DNA from: CALRGL01 sp964374035 | GTDB taxonomy: Bacteria; Patescibacteriota; Patescibacteriia; UBA9934; GWF2-40-263 | Assembly: GCA_964374035.1 (NCBI GenBank) | Contig: CAYJWY010000018.1 | Span: forward strand, 1 to 22,569 | Length of the DNA: 22,569 nucleotides | Direction: 5' to 3' | Part shown: positions 1-5,600 of the stretch, piece by piece | Numbering within the stretch: position 1 is the stretch's first letter | Layout of the letters: every line of letters starts with the position of its first letter | The notes under the pieces: generated by a model | Databases searched by the model: none | Told to the model about the DNA's origin: nothing | Seen by the model: the letters and a program-made list of their open reading frames with translations, nothing else | Translations under genes and position numbers: made by a program

Positions 1-41
1 AAAAATAAAAAATTGTTTTTTCTACATTTTGTCCGCAGGCC

Positions 42-647
42 GTGGTGGAATCAGCGGACGTCCCCGTGTCTATTTTTATGGCGGGTTCTCCAGGAGCTGG
101 GAAGACGGAGGTGTCTAAACAACTTGTAAAACAATTTCACAATAAGCCTGTACGCATTGACGCTGATGAAATTCGTCCATTATGTCCAGGGTACAATGGT
201 TTGAATGCTCACCTGTTTCAAAAGGCTGCAACCAGAGGAGTTCATCTGCTCTACGATTTTGCATTACATGCAAATTTGAACGTTATTCTTAACGGAACGT
301 TTGCCTATGCAGGAGCGCTTACAAATATTCAAAGATCAGTGGACAGGGGTAGGATCGTTCGCGTGGTCTTTGTCTATCAAAATCCATTTACCGCCTGGCG
401 ATTCACAAAAAAACGAGAAGCACTCGAAGGTCGACGTGTTTCAAGGGAAGTGTTTATTGATGCGTTTCTCAGTTCACAAAATCAAGTGAATGAAGCAAAA
501 GCTCAATTCGGCGACAGAATACGTTTGTCCGTCCTGGTTAAAAATTATGAGACTGGACTAGGACGATTTGAATTAAATGTTGATAAGATTGACCCTTTTC
601 TTGGAGAGTCTTATACTAGATCTCAGTTAGAAGATCAGATCCTATGA
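42..647 (+). CDS. Zeta-toxin-family P-loop kinase
   Basis: A 201-residue P-loop kinase resembling the zeta toxin family, whose characterised members phosphorylate UDP-N-acetylglucosamine or related nucleotide sugars and so poison wall synthesis. Visible motifs are Walker A GSPGAGKT (residues 15-22), IDADEIR (39-45) with the aspartates expected near the substrate, LNGTF (83-87), and a basic lid segment with KKRE, EGRR and SREVF (about 123-138). Length suits a stand-alone zeta domain. No ATG precedes the P-loop; GTG at 42 or 45 is the best start, since the frame is open only back to a TAA at position 6, and ATG 78 falls just before the Walker A and would remove its leading beta strand. A possible -10 (TACATT, 23-28) lies 13 nt upstream. 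The gene is more AT-rich than most of the window, which suggests transfer. Its stop overlaps the next small gene by four bases. The kinase fold is clear; whether it is a toxin or has a housekeeping role is open. Confidence 0.85.
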   Translation: MVESADVPVSIFMAGSPGAGKTEVSKQLVKQFHNKPVRIDADEIRPLCPGYNGLNAHLFQKAATRGVHLLYDFALHANLNVILNGTFAYAGALTNIQRSVDRGRIVRVVFVYQNPFTAWRFTKKREALEGRRVSREVFIDAFLSSQNQVNEAKAQFGDRIRLSVLVKNYETGLGRFELNVDKIDPFLGESYTRSQLEDQIL

Positions 648-820
648 TTTCCTTCATCAAACTTTTTTTTACAGGCAAACCTATACCGAAAAACGATTTT
701 TCGGCATTCTTTCTTTCTGCATCCGAACGTGAACAAAAGAAGTTTTTTAAGAATGTTCTCCGAGAAGCAAATCGTGAGCAAAAAGAACTCGTCGACTTGT
801 ACCATCAACGTCATCCCTAA
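644..820 (+). CDS. 58-residue protein translationally coupled to the zeta-like kinase
   Basis: A short reading frame beginning ATGATTTCC and ending TAA at 818-820. Its start overlaps the kinase stop as ATGA, the usual signature of translational coupling. The predicted protein is highly charged: a hydrophobic N-terminal stretch (MISFIKLFF), a GKPIPKNDFSAFF segment, then about 30 residues rich in Lys, Glu, Arg and Gln (SEREQKKFF, LREANREQKEL) that should form an amphipathic helix. Codons look normal, and a strong terminator follows about 70 nt after the stop. I do not recognise a named family, though I have an impression of similar small proteins next to zeta kinases in Patescibacteria. Position and size make it a candidate antitoxin or regulator. 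Classical epsilon antitoxins lie upstream of zeta and are larger, so this would be a different arrangement. Coding status is likely; function is inference. Confidence 0.7.
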   Translation: MISFIKLFFTGKPIPKNDFSAFFLSASEREQKKFFKNVLREANREQKELVDLYHQRHP

Positions 821-822
821 AC

Positions 823-855
823 ACTTCGACCTCTCCGGTGAGACCTGGGCGAAGT
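823..855 (+). other. Imperfect stem-loop downstream of the kinase operon
   Basis: ACTTCGACC (823-831) pairs with GGGCGAAGT (847-855) with one mismatch, and an inner TCTC/GAGA stem closes over CGGT. It could be a 3' end processing or stability hairpin just after the 58-codon gene. There is no U-tract, so termination is not implied. Confidence 0.3.
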
Positions 856-887
856 CATTCATTCACCCTGACGAGTGAACAGAAAGG

Positions 888-913
888 AAAACCGCGCCTC
901 CGGGCGCGGTTTT
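888..913 (+). terminator. Rho-independent terminator after the kinase operon
   Basis: A perfect 11-bp stem, AAAACCGCGCC (888-898) with GGCGCGGTTTT (903-913), closes on a TCCG tetraloop. The 3' arm ends in TTTT and is followed by CTGTTTCTTGTT, a U-rich tail. It separates the kinase pair from the BRO-N gene and sits only 8 nt before the next promoter. Confidence 0.85.
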
Positions 914-921
914 CTGTTTCT

Positions 922-930
922 TGTTATAAT
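922..930 (+). promoter_or_regulatory. Extended -10 promoter for the BRO-N gene
   Basis: TGTTATAAT is a TGn extended -10 with consensus TATAAT at 925-930. No -35 is recognisable at the expected distance because the terminator stem lies there. The start codon at 942 is 11 nt past the box, so transcription would begin within a few bases of the ATG and the message would be nearly leaderless. Confidence 0.65.
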
Positions 931-941
931 TGTCTTGATCT

Positions 942-1772
942 ATGTCGAACAATGAACTCACGCACATTGCCCTTTTCAAGGGTAAGCGAATTCGCAAAAA
1001 GCTCCAGGATGGAGAGTGGTGGTTTTCGGTTGTGGATGTGATTGAGGTTTTGACGGACAGCACCAGACCTAGTGCTTATTGGACTGCAATGAAAGCACGC
1101 GTTCAGAATGAGGCGGAATTTCAACTGTCTACAATTTGTAGACAGTTGAAATTAGAAGCTCCGGATGGAAAGCTACGAGAAACGGATTGTGCCGACACAG
1201 AAGGAATGTTTCGCATCGTTCAATCTATTCCATCTTCGAAGGCTGAACCGTTCAAGCGTTGGCTCGCCAAAGTCGGCTATGAACGTGTTCAAGAAATCGA
1301 AAATCCAGAACTTGCGACAAAGCGTACGCGCATGCTTTACAAGTTGAAGGGTTACACGGATTCTTGGATCGAAAAGCGAATGCGTGGCATGGTGATTCGT
1401 GAAGAGTTGACGGATGAGTGGAAGAATCGTGGAGCAAAGCATAAACAAGATTATGAAATTTTGACGGCCGAAATTTCAAAAGCCACGTTCAATATTACGC
1501 CAAGCGAATACAAAAAATTGAAAGGACTCAAGCGAGAAAATTTACGCGATCACATGGACGAGCTCGAGCAGATTTTCAGCATGCTCGGCGAGCGTGCGAC
1601 CACCGAGATTCATCGAGCAGAAAATTCAAAGGGCATTCCAAAATTGAAAGCGGACGCAAAGGCCGGGGGCGATATCGCGGGCGGGGCGAGGAAGCAGCTT
1701 GAAGATCGTCTTGGTCGTTCCGTTGTTACAAAGAAAAACTTTTTGAAAAAAACGAATAAGAAATTGTTATGA
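942..1772 (+). CDS. BRO-N domain protein (phage antirepressor-like)
   Basis: A 276-residue protein whose N-terminal third matches the BRO-N fold: ALFKGKRIRKKL, a GEWWFSVVDVIEVLT core, then an alpha-helical tract. BRO-N proteins are DNA binding and occur as phage antirepressors and as chromosomal regulators. The central part (about 95-200) includes NTEG-like DTEGMFRI, the segment AEPFKRWLAKVGYERVQEIENPEL (quoted here only as its AEPFKRWL and GYERVQEI parts), REELTDEWKNRG, and a TPSEYKKLKGL block. The C-terminus is lysine rich (KKNFLKKTNKKL) and suits nucleic-acid contact. ATG 942 starts the conserved region and sits directly behind a consensus -10. A perfect 37-bp palindrome lies inside the gene at 1117-1153. 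The stop overlaps the ATG at 1769 of the following frame. The fold assignment is good; the regulated target is unknown. Confidence 0.8.
   Translation: MSNNELTHIALFKGKRIRKKLQDGEWWFSVVDVIEVLTDSTRPSAYWTAMKARVQNEAEFQLSTICRQLKLEAPDGKLRETDCADTEGMFRIVQSIPSSKAEPFKRWLAKVGYERVQEIENPELATKRTRMLYKLKGYTDSWIEKRMRGMVIREELTDEWKNRGAKHKQDYEILTAEISKATFNITPSEYKKLKGLKRENLRDHMDELEQIFSMLGERATTEIHRAENSKGIPKLKADAKAGGDIAGGARKQLEDRLGRSVVTKKNFLKKTNKKLL
1117..1153. repeat. Perfect intragenic inverted repeat in the BRO-N gene
   Basis: AATTTCAACTGTCTACA (1117-1133) and its exact reverse complement (1137-1153) flank ATT. The symmetry is in register with the codons: TTT/AAA, CAA/TTG, CTG/CAG, TCT/AGA and ACA/TGT pair as whole codons around a central ATT, encoding Q-L-S-T-I-C-R-Q-L. 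No U-tract follows, so it is not a terminator. It could be an operator or an mRNA hairpin. Confidence 0.9.
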
Positions 1773-1786
1773 ATTATTCTCTCGTT

Positions 1787-1843
1787 TCGCGCAGGCTCCC
1801 GCTGTCGCATGGCTATGGCAGGCTAGGAAAGCCTGGGGCTACC
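1787..1843. repeat. Degenerate REP1 element
   Basis: The right half (1818-1843) matches the REP1 end GCAGGCTAAAGCCTGCGGCT plus ACC with a 3-nt insertion and one change, and it keeps a CAGGCT/AGCCTG stem. The left part holds GCGCAGGCT at 1789-1797 and is otherwise eroded. It ends immediately before the ATG at 1844, the likely start of the exported propeller protein. Confidence 0.55.
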
Positions 1844-3307
1844 ATGTTCGGCTTCGCCCTCTTCGCCCTCCTCGCCCTCTTCGCCTTTCCAGCCTTCGCC
1901 TCCGCCGCCTGGGAACAAAAAGAAAGCGGATCGCTCAATGCGTTTCAAGATGTTCTGCATTCGGGAACCAACACCATCGCCGTTGGTAATGGCAGTGTGT
2001 ATTCTTCCAACGGAACAACATGGACGAAGACAACGAGCGTGACCAGCGGCTGGCTTTATGATCTTGCGCGCAAGAGCGATGGGACGATTTATGCGGTTGG
2101 TGACAGTGCTATTGTCAAAACGTCGTCAGATAACGGATTGACGTGGTCGACGTTTCCGCTGAACATCTCGTCGATGAATTTATACGCGGTGGCGTTTGGT
2201 GGAACAGCCGGATACATGGCTGGCGCCGATGGAACACTGCTGTATACGTCCAGTGATCTCAATAGTTGGATTCAAGCAAGCTCTCCTGTGACCACACAGT
2301 TGAACGCCATCTCAGCGCTTTCCGACAGTCGCACTGCCTACGCGGTTGGTAATGGTGGACGACTCTTATTTACAAATCAAGGGGGTGTGAACTGGACGAA
2401 TTTTGGAACGATCGTCAACGAGAATTTACAAGGTGTGCATTTTAAGGATGCACAAAACGGCTGGGTCGTGGGAAGCAACGGTGCATTTTTGAAAACGACG
2501 AATGGCGGAACGAATTGGTCGTCGGTGAGTGTGAGCGGACTGACCACGCAACACTTGAACGCGATCGATGGAAACGGTCAGGTGATTGTCGTTGCCGGTG
2601 ATAACATCGCTCTGCGATCAGAAGACGGCGGAGTGACGTGGGCATCGCATACCTTTGGTGACACGACGTTGTCGTTAAAAGGTGCGTCAGTCGATGCAAG
2701 TGGCAATGCGTGGGTCGCGGGTACAAAGGACGATGTGTGGTCGAAGGTGTATACGTATGAAGCGGTCGTCGCAACACCACAACCAACGACTCCGGTAGCG
2801 ACGGCGCCAGTTGTCACGACGCCGACGGATTTTGGTGAAGCGTCGTCAGGTGATCTCATCAAGACTCGATGCATCGCAACGGCGAGCGTGAATGATCCTT
2901 GCAAAGCCGTTTACTTTTTAAGCCAAGACGGTAAGCGACACGCGTTTCCAAATGAGCGTGTGTACTTCACGTGGTATCAAAACTTCAATAACATCGTCGA
3001 AGTTTCGCCAGCGTTTATGTCATCACGCACGCTCGGAAAGAACGTGACGTATCATCCAGGAACCCGCATGGTGAAATTCCAAACATCGCCTTCTGTGTAT
3101 GTCGTCGAGAAAGGCGGACGTTTGCGACCCATCGCCAGTGAAGACGTCGCGCGTCTGCTGTACGGTTCCACATGGAACAAACACATCGACGACATCGCCG
3201 ACGTCTTTTACGGAAATTACACCTACGGCACAAAGGTTGAGTCGGTAAGCGATTACGACAGAGTCGCTGTTTCAGCATCCGTCGAAGACTTGAACGACAA
3301 TTTTTAG
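1844..3307 (+). CDS. Exported YCF48/BNR-type beta-propeller protein
   Basis: A secreted protein of 487 residues from ATG 1844. That start puts a signal peptide (MFGFALFALLALFAF, cleavage after ASA) at the terminus. The frame is open upstream to ATG 1769, which overlaps the previous stop by four bases, but the 25 extra residues are read from a decayed REP1 repeat, so 1844 is preferred. Repeats of the pattern 'AVG..G.....S...G..W' (TYAVGNGGRLLFTNQGGVNW-like units, e.g. WVVGSNGAFLKTTNGGTNW) mark a BNR/YCF48-like propeller over roughly the first 290 residues. A Thr/Pro/Val linker (ATPQPTTPVATAPV) follows. The C-terminal 150 residues form a separate domain (SQDGKRHAFPNERVYFTWY, YHPGTRMVKF, VYVVEKGGRLRPI) that I associate with Patescibacterial surface proteins. 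A cell-surface binding or scaffold role is likely; the ligand is unknown. Confidence 0.75.
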   Translation: MFGFALFALLALFAFPAFASAAWEQKESGSLNAFQDVLHSGTNTIAVGNGSVYSSNGTTWTKTTSVTSGWLYDLARKSDGTIYAVGDSAIVKTSSDNGLTWSTFPLNISSMNLYAVAFGGTAGYMAGADGTLLYTSSDLNSWIQASSPVTTQLNAISALSDSRTAYAVGNGGRLLFTNQGGVNWTNFGTIVNENLQGVHFKDAQNGWVVGSNGAFLKTTNGGTNWSSVSVSGLTTQHLNAIDGNGQVIVVAGDNIALRSEDGGVTWASHTFGDTTLSLKGASVDASGNAWVAGTKDDVWSKVYTYEAVVATPQPTTPVATAPVVTTPTDFGEASSGDLIKTRCIATASVNDPCKAVYFLSQDGKRHAFPNERVYFTWYQNFNNIVEVSPAFMSSRTLGKNVTYHPGTRMVKFQTSPSVYVVEKGGRLRPIASEDVARLLYGSTWNKHIDDIADVFYGNYTYGTKVESVSDYDRVAVSASVEDLNDNF

Positions 3308-3373
3308 GAATGTGTTTTCGTTCATCGCATCTACGCCGTCTGGATGCGTGGAACGCCTTACAAATAAGCGTTT

Positions 3374-3411
3374 CCGGTTACCCGGTTGCCGCGCGGTAAC
3401 CGGGTAACCGG
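3374..3411. repeat. REP3 palindrome, copy 1
   Basis: A 38-bp palindrome centred at 3392/3393 (GCC GC|GC GGT) with arms GGTTACCCGG and CCGGGTAACC and a single mismatch. It belongs to the same type as the element at 14766-14807 and directly precedes a REP1 element. No transposase for this family is in the window. Confidence 0.8.
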
Positions 3412-3422
3412 CAACAGTATTG

Positions 3423-3495
3423 TTGGTAGCCGCAGGCTTTAGCCTGCACGTATCGTCCGTATGAATTCGCGCAGGCTAAAGCCTGCGGCTACCAA
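3423..3495. repeat. REP1 element, copy A
   Basis: Two inverted halves: TTGGTAGCCGCAGGC... at the left and ...GCCTGCGGCTACCAA at the right. Each half contains its own GCAGGC/GCCTGC hairpin, separated by a non-conserved spacer (3447-3468). It is the classic paired-REP (BIME-like) layout, placed 115 nt after the stop of the propeller gene. Confidence 0.9.
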
Positions 3496-3519
3496 GTGCG
3501 GCTACCAAGTGCGGCTACC
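3484..3519 (+). repeat. Tandem copies of the REP1 terminal 13-mer
   Basis: TGCGGCTACCAAG is repeated head to tail at 3484-3496 and 3497-3509, with a third partial copy at 3510-3519. The unit is the outer end of the REP1 element, so the element's edge has been amplified by slippage or by repeated end processing. Confidence 0.85.
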
Positions 3520-3535
3520 GCACGATTCGTCATTC

Positions 3536-3544
3536 TGTTAAAAT
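3536..3544 (+). promoter_or_regulatory. Extended -10 promoter for the first protease gene
   Basis: TGTTAAAAT is a TGn extended -10 (TAAAAT at 3539-3544). As at 922-930, exactly 11 nt separate the box from the start codon. The predicted start of transcription falls inside the 5' arm of the hairpin at 3545-3568. Confidence 0.55.
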
Positions 3545-3568
3545 AAGACAGCCTTATGAGGCTGTCTT
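3545..3568 (+). promoter_or_regulatory. Hairpin carrying the start codon in its loop
   Basis: AAGACAGCCT (3545-3554) pairs perfectly with AGGCTGTCTT (3559-3568) around the loop TATG, whose last three bases are the ATG of the protease gene. AAAATA precedes it and TTGTT follows the 3' arm, so it looks like a bidirectional intrinsic terminator. RNA reading in from upstream would form it; RNA started at the adjacent -10 would lack most of the 5' arm. Confidence 0.65.
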
Positions 3569-5589
3569 TTGTTAGAAAAATCCTTATTTTCTTGGTTATT
3601 TTGATAACCGGGATCCCTGCCACACTTGCGGCGTCTGTTGAAGTGTCGGATTTATTTTTTTCCGAGCAAACCTACCTTCAGCAAGTGCACGCGCCAGAAG
3701 CTTGGAAAACGACCACTGGATCATCGCGCGTGATCGTCGCCATTTTGGATGCGGGTTTTGATCTTGATCATGAAGATTTGCAAGGTCAGTACTGGATGAA
3801 TCGGTCCGAGATTGCCGGCAATAACAAGGACGATGACGCTAATAGGTATGAGGACGATGTGCAAGGTTGGGACTTTGTCGATGGCGATCCGGATCCATCA
3901 CCGGACACAACCGAGCCGGCCCGCGATAGTATTATTTCCCACGGCACGCTCCTCGCGGGGATTATTGGCGCCGCGACAGATAATGGAATCGGTATTGCAG
4001 GAATCAATCACCACGTTGCGATCATGCCGCTTCGCGTGCTCGACAAAAACGGCAGTGGAAGTTCTGTGCGTGTGCGCGAAGCTATTCGTTACGCGGTTGA
4101 AAATGGTGCCGAGGTGATCAACTTGAGTTTTACCTTTAAAGTTTCTGACGACCGACTCCGAGAAACAATTAAGTGGGCGTTCGATCAAGGCGTGACGATT
4201 GTTGCCGCGGTTGGAAACGACGACATCGATACAGACAGGACCTCTGTCTTTCCTGCGTGCTACGACAAACAAGACGGTGCCAATAGGGTCATTGGTGTTG
4301 CGGCGCTTGGTCCGGACAACAAAAAAGCTTCCTTTTCAAATTTCGGAAAACTCTGCACGGATTTGGCGGCTCCCGGAACAAATATTTTCGGTGCAACCTA
4401 TAACGATGTCAGTCGTCTTTTGTTCTCTACCGCCTACGGCGGTCCGTGGGAAGGCACATCCGTTGCCGCACCGATTGTCACGGGTGCGGTTGCACTGTTG
4501 AAATCTGCGTATCCCTCGCTCACGCCTGATCAAATTCGCAATGTCTTAAAACTCTCTGTCAATCCCGTTGCCGAACGCTCTGTTGAAGCACGTCTGCGTC
4601 TTGGTGCCGGCACACTCAACATTGCGCGTGCCCTTGAGATGGCGGCGTCATTTGCTGGTGTACGCGGTCGTGCATCGCTCGATATGCAAAGACCTTCATC
4701 GCAAACACTCGTGGTCGCCAAAGGTCCGGGAACAAAGCCGTTGGTACAGCGTGTGGACGGTCAGGGTCAGGTTGTCGCATCCTTTTTAGCTTATCACGAA
4801 GCCTTTCGTGGCGGTGTGCGACTCGCGATGGGTGATGTCACCGGTGACGGCGTGGAAGATATCATCACGGTTCCTGGACGTGGCGGCGGTCCGCAAGTGC
4901 GCGTATTCGACCTAAATGGAAAGGTCGTGAATCAATTCTTCGCATTTGAAACGGAAGATCGAAAAGGCCTTGCGATCGCCACAGGAGATTTGAATAACGA
5001 CAGTGTCGAAGAACTAGTTGTCACGCGAAACGAAGGCGCAACCGGCCAAGTACGCATTTTTAATCGCTCCGGGCAATTACAAGGCGCGTTCTATCCATTT
5101 GGTAGAACCACGAGCGCAATCGCGATCGCGGTTGCAAACGTTGACGAGGATCCCGAGGCAGAGCTCTTGACCGCGATGGTCACAGACAAGGGTCCGGTCG
5201 TTCGCGTGTACGACGGCAACGGACGTTATGTTCGCGATATAACGATTCAACAAAAAATCACCTCGCAACTCTTTGTCGCCGCGGGTGACTTGAATGGCGA
5301 CGGCGTCAATGAGATCATAGTCTCGTCTGGTGCTGGCAATACGCCGATCATTTCCGTGTACGATCTTGATGGAAAAGAGCGCTCGTCGTTTTTTGCCTAC
5401 GACCAGCGTTTGCGTACAGGCGTGTCCATCCAGGTTGGCGATCGCGATCAAAACGGACGCAGTGAAATTTACACGGCGCCGGGTGTTGGTGGTGGTCCGC
5501 AAGTGCGTGTGTTTGATGAAACGGGTGTGATCGGAGGATTTTTTGTTGGGGATGCGTTGTTACGTTCAGGTGTGCAGATCGGTCTCTAA
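3556..5589 (+). CDS. Secreted subtilisin-like S8 protease with FG-GAP tail (paralogue 1)
   Basis: A 677-residue exported serine endopeptidase. A signal peptide (KILIFLVILITGIPATLA) is followed by a peptidase S8 domain with all catalytic elements: Asp65 in ILDAGFD, His129 in SHGTLLAG, oxyanion Asn221 in AAVGND and Ser302 in GTSVAAP. The usual DTG is DAG here, which keeps the catalytic Asp. Asp-rich segments (NKDDDANRYEDD) suggest calcium sites. There is no obvious separate inhibitor prodomain. From about residue 390, five FG-GAP/VCBS-like repeats with D-x-[TND]-x-D-x-x-x-[DE] loops (DVTGDGVED, DLNNDSVEE, NVDEDPEAE, DLNGDGVNE, DRDQNGRSE) form an integrin-like propeller. ATG 3556 is the only start that gives the complete signal peptide. 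The next gene begins 11 nt later and is a paralogue. It probably acts on the cell surface or on neighbouring cells; the substrate is unknown. Confidence 0.93.
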   Translation: MRLSFVRKILIFLVILITGIPATLAASVEVSDLFFSEQTYLQQVHAPEAWKTTTGSSRVIVAILDAGFDLDHEDLQGQYWMNRSEIAGNNKDDDANRYEDDVQGWDFVDGDPDPSPDTTEPARDSIISHGTLLAGIIGAATDNGIGIAGINHHVAIMPLRVLDKNGSGSSVRVREAIRYAVENGAEVINLSFTFKVSDDRLRETIKWAFDQGVTIVAAVGNDDIDTDRTSVFPACYDKQDGANRVIGVAALGPDNKKASFSNFGKLCTDLAAPGTNIFGATYNDVSRLLFSTAYGGPWEGTSVAAPIVTGAVALLKSAYPSLTPDQIRNVLKLSVNPVAERSVEARLRLGAGTLNIARALEMAASFAGVRGRASLDMQRPSSQTLVVAKGPGTKPLVQRVDGQGQVVASFLAYHEAFRGGVRLAMGDVTGDGVEDIITVPGRGGGPQVRVFDLNGKVVNQFFAFETEDRKGLAIATGDLNNDSVEELVVTRNEGATGQVRIFNRSGQLQGAFYPFGRTTSAIAIAVANVDEDPEAELLTAMVTDKGPVVRVYDGNGRYVRDITIQQKITSQLFVAAGDLNGDGVNEIIVSSGAGNTPIISVYDLDGKERSSFFAYDQRLRTGVSIQVGDRDQNGRSEIYTAPGVGGGPQVRVFDETGVIGGFFVGDALLRSGVQIGL

Positions 5590-5600
5590 ATTATTCCAAC

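Noticed and set aside
635..862. 75-codon minus-strand frame after the kinase
   Set aside because: It is antisense to the coupled 58-codon gene, which has better start context and codon pattern.
2442..2904. Antisense reading frames of about 110 codons in the propeller gene
   Set aside because: They show low-complexity Thr/His/Arg-rich sequence, overlap a clear gene and have no start context.
3556..5589. Protease 1 as an inactive pseudoenzyme because DTG is DAG
   Set aside because: The catalytic Asp, His, Asn and Ser are all present; only the neighbouring Thr is changed.
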